DNA from: Alphaproteobacteria bacterium
GTDB lineage: Bacteria > Pseudomonadota > Alphaproteobacteria > Rickettsiales > SXRF01
DNA: 52,440 bases
Direction: 5' to 3'
NCBI GenBank assembly: GCA_009926845.1
Contig: RFOF01000003.1
Location: 1-52,440 of the forward strand
The translations under genes were made by a program, and so were the position numbers. Positions 1-9,712 of the stretch are shown here, piece after piece (positions within the stretch are counted from its first letter, which is position 1; each line of letters opens with the position of its first letter). The notes beneath the pieces are model-generated. The model was not told the DNA's origin, ran no database searches, and saw nothing but the letters and a program-made list of their open reading frames with translations.

Positions 1-126
1 AAACTCGCTCCTGGCCTGACTCCATATGCTGAAGTTAGCCTGGTTGAAGTTGACGGTCCAGGTACCGGCGCTACTGTTGACAACGATGGCACTGTATTCA
101 TCGTTGGTTCGGCTCTCTCCTTCTAA
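1..126 (+). CDS. 3' end of an outer-membrane/porin-like protein (partial)
   Basis: Open from window start in frame 1; ends ...DNDGTVFIVGSALSF* with a C-terminal Phe typical of outer-membrane beta-barrels; followed by a terminator. Confidence 0.5.
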   Translation, partial: KLAPGLTPYAEVSLVEVDGPGTGATVDNDGTVFIVGSALSF

Positions 127-153
127 TTTAGAAGAAGGTACGATACGGGGAAA

Positions 154-180
154 GGGCGGTGCTTGCACCGCCCTTTTTCT
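154..180 (+). terminator. Rho-independent terminator
   Basis: GGGCGGTGC-TT-GCACCGCCC followed by a T-run. Confidence 0.85.
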
Positions 181-313
181 TTGTTGATTTAACGGGAAAT
201 CTAGTAGTCTATAGGGTATACAGATTGTGTGTTTTCTATAAAGGCAATTTCCATTGGTTTGGAGAGTGTTCTACTTATATCCTGATATTAGCTCCCCTTT
301 AATACTCATTTAT

Positions 314-1690
314 ATGTCAATTGATTCTGATAGTATTTTTCCTAAAATTTGTGAAGAACTAGACAAACTGCCGCTAAGCTCAAAACAAAAAGAGGAAGTC
401 ACTCCAAAGCTGCTCGAATACGCACGTTTTATGAGCACAAGTGGCGGAAAAAGAATAGGTGTCGAATTTCGTGATGACTCCACAATATTCAATTTTGAGA
501 AAAGGTTCAATATAGTAGCCCAGCACTTTTCGGCTGAAGGACTAACGGTCAAAGACTATCTTCAGGCGGCACTCAAGCAACCAGCACTTTTTATGCAATC
601 CCCTGATACAATCGTTGCCAATATCTTTGGAGTGGCCGAGCGATTTGGCACCGAAAGCCTTACAGTTAAGGATTATTTGAAAGCTGCAATCACGCATCCG
701 TCACTTTTTTGCCAGTCTCCAGCTACAATAGTGGCTAATATTACTGGCGTGGTTAAGCGATTTGCAAAGCAAGGGTTGACGCTTAAAGATTATCTAAAGG
801 CAATCCTTAAGCGACCGGCTCTTTTTTCTCGATCTCCCGATACGATTGCAGCTAATATCCTTGGAGTGGTCAATGAATTTTCTGCCGAAGGGCTGATAGT
901 CAGAGACTATTTAAAAGCCGCACTCAAGCAACCAGCGCTTTTCTATCAGTCTCCTACTACGATCATTGGTAATATCACCGGAGTGATCGAGCGATTTGCT
1001 GCCGAAGGCTTAGGAGGAAAAGATTATTTAAGAGCGGCCTGTAGGCAGCCGCCGCTTTTTTATCAATCCCCTAGCACGATTATAGCCAACATAACAGGTA
1101 TGGTCGATCAATTTGCTGCTGAAGGCATGACTGCTAAGGATTATTTGAAAGCAGCTATCAAGCAGCCTCCACTTTTTTGTCAGTCTCCCTCAACCATAGC
1201 GGCCAATATTACCGGTGTGGTCGAGCGATTTGCAGAGGAGGGGCTTACAATCAGTGATTATCTGAAAGCTGCTATCAAACAACCTCCTCTTTTCTACCAA
1301 AAGCCTGCCACAATCATTCGGCACATCGAGCTGTTTCTTGCAATGTACGACAGTGGCATTTTTCTCTTGCCCAAGCCCCGCCATAAAGAAGAACACTCTA
1401 CTCTACATCCCCACTTACATATGCCGGTTTTCACATTTCTTCTCAATAATCCCATTATGTTATGTCGAGATGATTCCAATATTCATCTTCGCCGTATATA
1501 TATGGAGCTATCTGGGGGGATGTCTAATTCTCGTATTTTGTTCAGTCCACGACATGAAATTGAGCGAAAGTTGATGCAGCATTTAGGGCATAGTGATCCC
1601 GCCTTCCCGGTAAGTAAGAATGCGAATCCTGTTCTCCTCAGCCTGATCCACGAGGGCTATATCAAGAGTGCTAGCTTGGAAGATTTATAG
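314..1690 (+). CDS. Helical-repeat protein with seven 39-aa repeats (mTERF-like pattern), unknown function
   Basis: ORF track start is a TTG at 254; ATG at 314 (MSIDSDSIF...) is more plausible. Repeat consensus F-x-x-E-G-L-T-x-x-D-Y-L-K-A-A-x-K-Q-P-x-L-F-x-Q-S-P-x-T-I-x-A-N-I. Confidence 0.75.
   Translation: MSIDSDSIFPKICEELDKLPLSSKQKEEVTPKLLEYARFMSTSGGKRIGVEFRDDSTIFNFEKRFNIVAQHFSAEGLTVKDYLQAALKQPALFMQSPDTIVANIFGVAERFGTESLTVKDYLKAAITHPSLFCQSPATIVANITGVVKRFAKQGLTLKDYLKAILKRPALFSRSPDTIAANILGVVNEFSAEGLIVRDYLKAALKQPALFYQSPTTIIGNITGVIERFAAEGLGGKDYLRAACRQPPLFYQSPSTIIANITGMVDQFAAEGMTAKDYLKAAIKQPPLFCQSPSTIAANITGVVERFAEEGLTISDYLKAAIKQPPLFYQKPATIIRHIELFLAMYDSGIFLLPKPRHKEEHSTLHPHLHMPVFTFLLNNPIMLCRDDSNIHLRRIYMELSGGMSNSRILFSPRHEIERKLMQHLGHSDPAFPVSKNANPVLLSLIHEGYIKSASLEDL
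527..1345 (+). repeat. Seven tandem 117-bp (39-aa) coding repeats
   Basis: Manual alignment of the translation at constant 39-aa period. Confidence 0.85.
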
Positions 1691-1774
1691 ATAGCATTTA
1701 GATAGGCCCGTGAGCATCCGCACGACATAAACAGAAATAATGTGCACATTGTTTGAAATTCTCAAACATTTTCA

Positions 1775-1802
1775 TTGAAACTTAACCAAATCACCCTACA
1801 CT
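1775..1802 (+). promoter_or_regulatory. Candidate sigma70-type promoter TTGAAA-N16-TACACT for the metal-efflux cluster
   Basis: Spacing 16 nt; -10 lies only 7 nt upstream of the ATG at 1810. Confidence 0.45.
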
Positions 1803-1809
1803 GCGCCAC

Positions 1810-2196
1810 ATGACAAAAATTCTTTTATCACTTTTCGTTGCTTTCACGCTTTTGCTTGCGCCTATGGCGCACGCATTTGAATGGACTTGCGAAGGTGATG
1901 GCTGCCAGATGTCTGAGCAAGTTAAAAAAACCCAGACGCAGGACAACCAGCAAGACACCGATAAAATGGCAGGCGTAGATCATCACTGCTGCTGCACCCA
2001 TGTTTCAGCCAATATCAATGCTGAGCTTTCCGCTCCTGAAGATGCTTCTAGCCAAGCTGCGTTTTCTCGTCAGGATATATTCATGAGTTCAGTGGTTCAA
2101 GGGCCACCACTTAAACCACCCTCACACGGCTTAATTCCTTCCTTCAGGCTTGCGCGCCTGAAAGAGTGCCTATTTAGGTGCTCTGATGCCACATGA
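1810..2196 (+). CDS. Small exported Cys/His-containing protein (HHCCCTH) preceding czcC
   Basis: Signal peptide MTKILLSLFVAFTLLLAPMAHA; first gene of the metal cluster. Confidence 0.7.
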   Translation: MTKILLSLFVAFTLLLAPMAHAFEWTCEGDGCQMSEQVKKTQTQDNQQDTDKMAGVDHHCCCTHVSANINAELSAPEDASSQAAFSRQDIFMSSVVQGPPLKPPSHGLIPSFRLARLKECLFRCSDAT

Positions 2197-2238
2197 CCTA
2201 TGTCTATTGTCCAAGGAATTTAGCGGTGAGAATCCCCA

Positions 2239-3579
2239 ATGCCAAAAATACATCAGAAGAAAATAGTATGGCTGCTATGCGCCACCATCTTGTCCAGCCA
2301 GCCCGTATTCGCACAAGACGCAGCGAAGCCGGAAACCAATAATACCCCTGCGGCGGTTGCCGCTGTGCCTCAAAAGATCACGGGCTTCACGCTGGATGAT
2401 GCGATTGCCAAAGCACTCTTGCAATCACCGCGCCTTAAAGGATTCAACAGTGGTGTTTCCGCTGCCAAGGGCGAAGAAAGACAGGCGGGTGCATGGGTAA
2501 ACCCTGAAGTGGGTGTGGAAGCCGAAAATGTCGCAGGACAAGGCGCATATAAAGGCTTCGACTCAGCAGAAGTAACCTACGGGGTCACGCAGGAAATTAC
2601 CATCGGTGGGAAGATTTCAGCACGCGAAGGCATTGCGGGCAAAGGGGTAGAAATCGCATCACTTGAAGCGCAAGGGGCAGCGCTGGATGTGATTCGTGAT
2701 GTGACCAGTGCCTATGCCGATGTAGTGGCAGCGGAAGAAAATGTGCGTCTTGCCACGGAACAGAAAGAACTGGCCGAGGATGTGTTGAAATCGGTCAGCG
2801 TGCGCGTGGGGGCTGCTGCTGCACCGCTGATTCAGAAAAGCCGCGCAGAGGTGGAACGCTCAACCGCCACCATCGCACTCGATAAGGCAATCCGCGAGCG
2901 TGACATTACGCGCAAGAAGCTGGCCTCGCTGATGGGTGAAGAAGCCTTCACGCTACCGCTTGATACCACTGCCTTCTTCGCCATTACCAAGCCAGAACTC
3001 CCCGCTTTGGAGGAGAAGCTGAAAGCAAATCCGGATATTTTAAAGCTCAATAGCAGCCTAGAGCAATCCAAGGCGCGGCTTGATCTGGAGCAAGCAAATG
3101 CCATTCCCGATCCACGTCTTAGCGTAGGTGTTCGTGATTTCCGCGATAGTGGCGATCAGGCGTTTTTAGTGGGTGTATCGCTACCGATTCCCGTGTTTAA
3201 CGCTAACCGTGGCAATATCGAGAAAGCACGGAGTGACGTAAGCCGCGCCGAACTGGATAACCGCCAGATGGTGCTTGATGTTGGTGCGGAGCTAACGAGC
3301 GCACATGAACGGATGCAAAATGCCTATGTTCAAGCTGAAACGCTAAAAACCGAAATTCTTCCTTCTGCCGATAAAGCCTTCCGTTTGGCGCGTGAGGGCT
3401 ATGGATCGGGACGTTTTCCCTATCTCGAAGTGCTGGATGCGCAACGCAGTCTATTTGGAGTAAAGCAGCAACGCATCGAAGCTATACGAGAATTTCATTC
3501 AGCCAAAGCACAGGTGGAGCGGTTAACCGCCATACACTTGGGCAGCATTAAAAATACAGGACAAACTCATGTTGAATAA
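2239..3579 (+). CDS. czcC: TolC-family outer membrane protein, CzcC-like
   Basis: 446 aa, signal peptide, outer-membrane efflux protein pattern; adjacent to czcB- and czcA-like genes. Confidence 0.85.
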   Translation: MPKIHQKKIVWLLCATILSSQPVFAQDAAKPETNNTPAAVAAVPQKITGFTLDDAIAKALLQSPRLKGFNSGVSAAKGEERQAGAWVNPEVGVEAENVAGQGAYKGFDSAEVTYGVTQEITIGGKISAREGIAGKGVEIASLEAQGAALDVIRDVTSAYADVVAAEENVRLATEQKELAEDVLKSVSVRVGAAAAPLIQKSRAEVERSTATIALDKAIRERDITRKKLASLMGEEAFTLPLDTTAFFAITKPELPALEEKLKANPDILKLNSSLEQSKARLDLEQANAIPDPRLSVGVRDFRDSGDQAFLVGVSLPIPVFNANRGNIEKARSDVSRAELDNRQMVLDVGAELTSAHERMQNAYVQAETLKTEILPSADKAFRLAREGYGSGRFPYLEVLDAQRSLFGVKQQRIEAIREFHSAKAQVERLTAIHLGSIKNTGQTHVE

Positions 3580-4711
3580 ACGAAAATTGATATTCTTACT
3601 TGCGTTGCTAGGAATTGCTGGTGGCGTTTACATGTATCGAGAGTCAGCGCATGATAATAAAACTGCACCACAAAGTGCAGAGAATCATGGGCACGGCGAT
3701 GCCGATGAACATGGTCACGGCAAAGAACATAAAGACGATCACGCTGAAGGTGGCGAACATGGCCACGGCGATAAGGATGAACATGCCCACGCTCCGGAAG
3801 CTAAGGGTGCGGATGAACATGGTCACGACCACGAAGAAGCCAAACCTGCCGATGAGCATGGGCATGGTGGACATGGCGAGGAAGGCGGTCATGCGGAAGA
3901 GAGCAAAATTAGCGACACTGCTGCAAAAAATCTGAATATCGAAGTGATGGAAGCTAGTAGTGGCAAAGTACAGGAAACGGTAAGTGTTTCTGGCCGTGTA
4001 ACGCTGAACCAGAATACCACCGCGCAGGTGAAAGCACGCTTCCCCGGAATTATTCGCAGCGTGGTAAAAGAACCTGGAGAAATGGTCAAAGCGGGTGACA
4101 CGCTGGCTACCGTAGAAAGCAATGATTCTCTGCAAGTCTATGCTGTGAAGTCGCCTGTTTCCGGCACCATTATCACCCGCAATGCGAATGTGGGCGAACT
4201 TGCGGCGGATGCACCACTGTTTGTGGTAGCGGATTTAGGCAAGCTATGGGCGGAGTTATTCATTTTCTCGAAAGACGGAGAAAAGCTGAAAGCGGGTCAA
4301 AAAGTCCACATTCAATGTCTGGATGACAATATAAATACCGAATCCACGATTGCGCTGGTGCTGCCCACTGCCGAAGCCTCCAGCCAAACCGTGGTGGCGC
4401 GTGCGGTGATTGAAAACGACGATAACCACTGGCGTTCGGGTATGAACATCCGTGCCGATGTTGTGCTGACGGAAAAGGAAGTGCCGCTGGTTGTAAAAAC
4501 TGAGGCCATCCAGCGCATGGAAGGCAACAACGTGGTGTTCGTGCAGGAAGAAGGTGGTGTGTACAAAGCACAGCCAGTCGAGCTTGGCGCATCCGATGCA
4601 ACATGGACGGAAATCAAAAGCGGTCTGAATGCAGGCCAGCACTATGTAGCCAAAAACAGTTTTGTGGTAAAAGCAGACATCGGCAAGGCTGGTGCGGAAC
4701 ACGAACATTGA
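3569..4711 (+). CDS. czcB: RND efflux periplasmic adaptor, CzcB-like, with His-rich N-terminal tract
   Basis: Adaptor motifs (RFPGIIRSVVKEPGEMVKAGDTLATVESNDSLQVYAVKSPVSGTI); (D)EHGHG repeats. Confidence 0.9.
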   Translation: MLNKRKLIFLLALLGIAGGVYMYRESAHDNKTAPQSAENHGHGDADEHGHGKEHKDDHAEGGEHGHGDKDEHAHAPEAKGADEHGHDHEEAKPADEHGHGGHGEEGGHAEESKISDTAAKNLNIEVMEASSGKVQETVSVSGRVTLNQNTTAQVKARFPGIIRSVVKEPGEMVKAGDTLATVESNDSLQVYAVKSPVSGTIITRNANVGELAADAPLFVVADLGKLWAELFIFSKDGEKLKAGQKVHIQCLDDNINTESTIALVLPTAEASSQTVVARAVIENDDNHWRSGMNIRADVVLTEKEVPLVVKTEAIQRMEGNNVVFVQEEGGVYKAQPVELGASDATWTEIKSGLNAGQHYVAKNSFVVKADIGKAGAEHEH

Positions 4712-4729
4712 TCGTGAGGAACCAAAGCC

Positions 4730-7700
4730 ATGATTGAACGTATTTTAAGTTTCTCACTGCACCATCGCTATTTGATTGCACTGCTTACAGCTGCGGTGGC
4801 GGCGTTTGGGATTTATTCACTAAAAAATCTACCGATTGATGCCGTGCCGGACATCACCAACAATCAAGTGCAGATCAACAGCGTAGCGACTGCTTTTTCT
4901 CCGATGGAAGTGGAGAAACAAGTCACTTTCCCCGTAGAAACCGCACTCGCAGGAATTCCCGGACTTGAGTATACACGCTCGATTTCGCGCAACGGATTCT
5001 CTCAGGTCACGGCGGTATTTAATGATAATGTGGATATTTACTTTGCCCGCGCACAGGTAAATGAGCGCATTGCTGAAGCGAAAGAAAGCCTGCCCGAAGG
5101 CGTTGACCCGAAGATGGGTGCAATCTCGACCGGCCTTGGCGAGATTTATATGTGGACGGTGGAATACGAGCATCCACAAGGCAAAGGCGCAACCATTAAA
5201 GACGGACAAGCGGGCTGGCAATCGGATGGGAGTTACTTAACGCCCGAAGGCCAGCGGCTTAAAACCGATGTCGAGCAAGCCTCCTACCTTCGCACCGTGC
5301 AAGACTGGATTATCCGCCCGCAGTTGAAAGGCGTAAAGGGCGTGGCTGGTGTTGATGCGATTGGTGGCTATGTGAAACAATATCATGTGCAACCCAACCC
5401 CGAAAAGCTGGTGGCACTTGGCTTGAGTTTCTCGGATGTGGTGGATGTGTTGGAGCGCAACAACGCAAGTATTGGCGCGGGCTACATCGAAAAAAGCGGT
5501 GAAGCCTATGTGGTGAGGGCGGATGGACGTATTGAGAACGCCGAACAGATTGGCAATATCGTGGTGGCGAATCGCGGTGGTATCATTATCTACCTAAAAG
5601 ACATCGCCATCGTAGGTATTGGCAAGGAACTTCGCACTGGCTCTGCTTCCGAAAATGGCAATGAAGTGGTGGTGGGAACCGCTTTGATGCTGATTGGCGA
5701 GAATAGCCGCACCGTATCCGAAGCGGTGGATCAGAAAATCACGGAAGTGAATAAATCCCTGCCTGTTGGCATCCACGCCAAAACAGTGCTCAATCGTACA
5801 AAGCTGGTAGATCGCACGATTGGCACGGTGCAGAAGAACTTAGCCGAAGGTGCGCTACTGGTCATTGTGATTCTGTTTCTATTGCTCGGTAACTTCCGCG
5901 CTGCGCTGATTACGGCGCTGGTGATTCCGCTTTCTATGTTGATGACGAGCATGGGCATGATCCGCGCAGGTATCAGCGGAAACCTGATGAGTTTGGGTGC
6001 GCTCGATTTCGGATTGATTGTGGATGGCGCGGTGATTATCACCGAAAACTGCCTGAGCCGATTGGCACATCGCCAGCACCACGAAGGCCGCACACTGACA
6101 TTGCAAGAAAGGCTGCATGAGGTAATGGTTGCCAGCCGTGAGATGATTCAGCCTTCCGTGTTCGGTCAGGCGATTATCATCATGGTGTATATCCCGCTGC
6201 TCACGTTCAGCGGCGTGGAAGGTAAGATGTTTGAGCCGATGGCAATGACAGTCATCTTCGCGCTGATTGCCGCCTTCGTGCTTTCGCTTACTTTCGTTCC
6301 AGCCATGATTGCGATTTTCGTGAAAGGCAAAGTGGAAGAAAAAGAAAGCCGCATCATCACGAAAACCAAAAGCTGGTATGAACCTGCGCTGCATTATGCC
6401 CTGCAATCCCCGATGAAAATCATCGCAGCGGCAACGGGTGGGTTTGTGTTTTCATTGGTACTGTTTTCTACAATGGGACAAGAGTTCATCCCAACGCTCG
6501 ATGAGAAAGACATCGCCATGCACGCGATGCGGATTCCATCCACATCGCTTTCTCAATCGCAGGAATTGCAGTTTGTAGTAGAAAAAGCGGTGAGCAGCGT
6601 GCCAGAAGTGGGGTTCGTATTCTCCAAAACGGGTACGGCGGAAATGGCCTCCGACCCCATGCCACCGAACGTATCCGACACCTTCATTATCCTAAAGGAT
6701 AAAGATCAGTGGCCTGATTCCAGTGCCACCAAAGAGGAGGTGTTGAGCAAAATCAGCAAAGCGGTTTCCGATGTTCCGGGGAATAATTACGAATTCACCC
6801 AGCCGATTCAGATGCGCTTCAACGAGCTGATTTCCGGTGTGCGTTCCGATGTGGCGGTGAAAGTGTACGGCGATGATTTTGCCACAATGGAAAAAACCGC
6901 CGCTGAAATTGTGAGCGCGCTTAAAACCATCGAAGGCTCGGCGGATGTGAAAATGGAGCAAACGAGCGGCCTTCCCATGCTGGAAGTAAAGCTCGATAAA
7001 AACGCCATTGCGCGTTATGGCCTCAATGTCAGCGATGTGCTGGATGTGCTGGCGATTGCCGTGGGTGGGCGCGAGGCTGGGTTGGTGTTCCAAGGGGATC
7101 GCCGGTTTGACATTCTAGTGCGGTTGCCAGACACCATGCGGCAGGATTTAACCGTGCTTGAGAATCTGCCTATCCTGCTTTCTGCCGATGATGACAACAT
7201 GGCGGATCGCATCGCTAACCAGCCGCACAATCGTCCCGCCTATATTCCGCTGAAGCAGGTGGCGAAGCTGGAAATCACGGACGGACCCAACCAGATCAGC
7301 CGTGAAAACGGCAAGCGGCGCGTGGTGGTGCAATCCAACGTGCGTGGGCGCGACATCGGCTCTTTCGTCGAAAACGCGCAAGCGGCGATTGATTCCAAAG
7401 TGAAGATTCCCGCTGGTTATTGGCTGGAATGGGGCGGACAATTCAAAAACTTGCAGGAAGCCAAAGCGCGGCTGGCCATGGTGGTTCCTGCATGCTTCTT
7501 CATGATTTTCCTGCTGCTGTTTACCGCGCTTGGCTCGGTGAAACAAGCGCTCTTGGTGTTCTCTGGCGTGCCGCTGGCACTCACGGGCGGCATTATTACC
7601 TTGTGGCTACGCGGGATGCCGTTTTCGATTTCGGCGGCGGTGGGCTTGATTGCGCTTTCTGGTGTGGCCGTGCTTAACGGACTCGTGATGATTACGCGCA

Positions 7701-7978
7701 TTAACCAACTGGTGCGTGAGGGCATCGAGGAGCACAAAGCCATCGTGGAAGGTGCGCTCTCCCGATTCCGCCCCGTGCTGATGACTGCACTGGTAGCAAG
7801 CCTTGGCTTCGTGCCAATGGCGATTGCCACAGGCGCGGGCGCAGAGGTGCAAAAACCGCTGGCAACAGTGGTCATCGGCGGACTCATCACCGCAACGATT
7901 CTGACGTTGCTGGTGCTGCCCGCCATTTACAAACGGTTCAACCTAGCCCGCGACCTGTTGGCAAAAGAGGAGCTGTGA
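4730..7978 (+). CDS. czcA: Heavy-metal efflux RND transporter, CzcA family (HME)
   Basis: 1082 aa; DFGLIVDGAVIITEN motif typical of the Zn/Co/Cd HME1 class; N-terminal LPIDAVPDITNNQVQINS. Confidence 0.92.
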   Translation: MIERILSFSLHHRYLIALLTAAVAAFGIYSLKNLPIDAVPDITNNQVQINSVATAFSPMEVEKQVTFPVETALAGIPGLEYTRSISRNGFSQVTAVFNDNVDIYFARAQVNERIAEAKESLPEGVDPKMGAISTGLGEIYMWTVEYEHPQGKGATIKDGQAGWQSDGSYLTPEGQRLKTDVEQASYLRTVQDWIIRPQLKGVKGVAGVDAIGGYVKQYHVQPNPEKLVALGLSFSDVVDVLERNNASIGAGYIEKSGEAYVVRADGRIENAEQIGNIVVANRGGIIIYLKDIAIVGIGKELRTGSASENGNEVVVGTALMLIGENSRTVSEAVDQKITEVNKSLPVGIHAKTVLNRTKLVDRTIGTVQKNLAEGALLVIVILFLLLGNFRAALITALVIPLSMLMTSMGMIRAGISGNLMSLGALDFGLIVDGAVIITENCLSRLAHRQHHEGRTLTLQERLHEVMVASREMIQPSVFGQAIIIMVYIPLLTFSGVEGKMFEPMAMTVIFALIAAFVLSLTFVPAMIAIFVKGKVEEKESRIITKTKSWYEPALHYALQSPMKIIAAATGGFVFSLVLFSTMGQEFIPTLDEKDIAMHAMRIPSTSLSQSQELQFVVEKAVSSVPEVGFVFSKTGTAEMASDPMPPNVSDTFIILKDKDQWPDSSATKEEVLSKISKAVSDVPGNNYEFTQPIQMRFNELISGVRSDVAVKVYGDDFATMEKTAAEIVSALKTIEGSADVKMEQTSGLPMLEVKLDKNAIARYGLNVSDVLDVLAIAVGGREAGLVFQGDRRFDILVRLPDTMRQDLTVLENLPILLSADDDNMADRIANQPHNRPAYIPLKQVAKLEITDGPNQISRENGKRRVVVQSNVRGRDIGSFVENAQAAIDSKVKIPAGYWLEWGGQFKNLQEAKARLAMVVPACFFMIFLLLFTALGSVKQALLVFSGVPLALTGGIITLWLRGMPFSISAAVGLIALSGVAVLNGLVMITRINQLVREGIEEHKAIVEGALSRFRPVLMTALVASLGFVPMAIATGAGAEVQKPLATVVIGGLITATILTLLVLPAIYKRFNLARDLLAKEEL

Positions 7979-8013
7979 TTTTTCAACCTAACCCCAAACA
8001 AAAAGGAATCTCT

Positions 8014-8292
8014 ATGAAAGACGTTAAATCCTTTCTCGCCGCATCCGCCCTTGCCTTGGTGCTTGGTTTCAGCACCAGCGTAATGGCTGGCGAAAACAAG
8101 GTCGAAGCCGGTGCGAAAGCTGAAAAGCATGAGCATAAAGACGGTGACCACAAAGACGGCGATCACAAGGATCACAGCAAGCATGAAGGCCACAAAGATG
8201 GCGATCATCATGACCACAAGGAAGATGAATCAAAAAATCATGACGACCACAAAGACCACAAAGACGGTGCAACATCCAACAAGAGGAATTAG
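8014..8292 (+). CDS. Small exported His/Lys/Asp-rich putative metal-binding protein
   Basis: ATG at 8014 (MKDVKSFLAASALALVLGFSTSVMA signal peptide), then HKDGDHKDGDHKDHSKHEGHKDGDHHDHK. Confidence 0.8.
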   Translation: MKDVKSFLAASALALVLGFSTSVMAGENKVEAGAKAEKHEHKDGDHKDGDHKDHSKHEGHKDGDHHDHKEDESKNHDDHKDHKDGATSNKRN

Positions 8293-8294
8293 AC

Positions 8295-9065
8295 ATGCCC
8301 AGCAGCACGATCATCTCAAAGATTTTGTTATTAACCGGCGTGGTGGCGATTGGCGCATTGGGTAGTAATGCCAATGCCGCCACTCGGCTGTACTCTCCTT
8401 ACGTCACCCCAGGTGAGTTGGAGATTGAGTATTTCGGCAGCCGCAGCGTTGATGGCGATAATAGCAAGGATAACAAGCAAAAGCAGCAATTCGCTATCGG
8501 CTACGGCGTTAATGAGTGGTGGAAAACGGAACTGTATGCAAAATTTGAAAAAGAACCGCAAGACAATCTGAAGTTTGACGAATGGGAATGGGAGAACCTT
8601 TTTCAGCTAACTGAGCGGGGTGAATATTTCGTCGATGTGGGTGCTACAATTGCCTATGAATGGACGCCGCAGAGTGATCGCGCAGACAACGTTGAAGCGC
8701 GGTTATTGTTAGCAAAGGACATTGATAAAACCACCCACCTGTTAAATGTCATCGCCGAGAAGAACGTGGGTTCAGGGCCGAAAGACGGTGTTGAAGGAAA
8801 GTTGCTGTGGAGCAGCCGCTACAGCTATTCGCGTTACTTTGAACCTGGCTTTGAAATTGAGAGCGATTTTGGTGAGCTCAAAAATTCAGGCTCGTTCGAT
8901 GAACAGAAGCATTACATCGGGCCTGCCGCCTACGGGAAAATACCGCTTAATTTCACCTCTCGTGCTGATGGTCTTAAGTACCGCGTCGGTTATTTGTTTG
9001 GCGTATCCGATGCCGCCAATGACGGAGAGGCTATCCTACAACTGGAATATGAACTTCACTTTTAG
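8295..9065 (+). CDS. Exported, probably outer-membrane beta-barrel protein of the metal cluster
   Basis: N-terminal signal peptide, alternating beta pattern, C-terminal ...LQLEYELHF. Confidence 0.65.
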   Translation: MPSSTIISKILLLTGVVAIGALGSNANAATRLYSPYVTPGELEIEYFGSRSVDGDNSKDNKQKQQFAIGYGVNEWWKTELYAKFEKEPQDNLKFDEWEWENLFQLTERGEYFVDVGATIAYEWTPQSDRADNVEARLLLAKDIDKTTHLLNVIAEKNVGSGPKDGVEGKLLWSSRYSYSRYFEPGFEIESDFGELKNSGSFDEQKHYIGPAAYGKIPLNFTSRADGLKYRVGYLFGVSDAANDGEAILQLEYELHF

Positions 9066-9080
9066 CTACAGGAGGAAATC

Positions 9081-9347
9081 ATGAATATCAGAAATTATAT
9101 ACTAATTCCGTTCCTAATATTTTCACTTGCTGCCTGCATTAAAGCGCCAACTTTAGAAGAGCGTATTGAAGGAAAGGTAGGTAGTCAGCGTAACGAAGAG
9201 CTGCACAACATTTGCGCTGAACGGGCTAAGTATCATGTCCCAGGTGGTCATAATACAAGCTACATAGGGCATGAGTCGCGTATGTCGGCGATTTGCGATG
9301 CTATGTATGAAACCAATTTACAGGAGGAAACAAATGCAAAGCACTAA
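9081..9347 (+). CDS. Small lipoprotein
   Basis: Lipobox SLAAC; AGGAGG upstream. Confidence 0.65.
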   Translation: MNIRNYILIPFLIFSLAACIKAPTLEERIEGKVGSQRNEELHNICAERAKYHVPGGHNTSYIGHESRMSAICDAMYETNLQEETNAKH

Positions 9348-9576
9348 AGCAGTATTATTTTTGGCTCTTACAGCTTCTTTCTTGACTGGCTGTGCCGATA
9401 GCTACCGAACTGATTTGGAGCAAAAGTTAGAAGGAAAATCTCCTCAAGAGAGACGGACCATCCTCCTTAAAGAATGTAACGATGAAATTAGCAAAGGAAT
9501 AAAACCAGACAATCCCGATAATGTACGTCACTTTGATAAAATCAAACAGGTCTGCAACAAGATGACTGCTCAATAA
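9334..9576 (+). CDS. Small lipoprotein, paralog-like of the preceding one
   Basis: Start MQSTKAVLFLALTASFLTGC at 9334; lipobox LTGC; overlaps previous stop. Confidence 0.65.
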   Translation: MQSTKAVLFLALTASFLTGCADSYRTDLEQKLEGKSPQERRTILLKECNDEISKGIKPDNPDNVRHFDKIKQVCNKMTAQ

Positions 9577-9712
9577 TTTGATGTGTGGTCATGTTGCTAA
9601 TAGAACACAGGCATGAGGTTAATGACTTCATGCCTGTGCAAGTGCTTGACGTATTCATCAATTACTAGATATCTTCCCCCGAAGTTGTTAATAATAAAAG
9701 GGAAGGTCACTC

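Noticed and set aside
527-1345. TALE-like DNA-binding code in the 39-aa repeats
   Set aside because: Repeat length and motif do not match 33-34-aa TALE/TALE-like units; mTERF-like fits better.
3644-4135. Minus-strand ORFs (163 aa and others) over czcB/czcA
   Set aside because: Antisense to strongly supported genes; composition is the complement of the His-rich tract; no SD or family signal.
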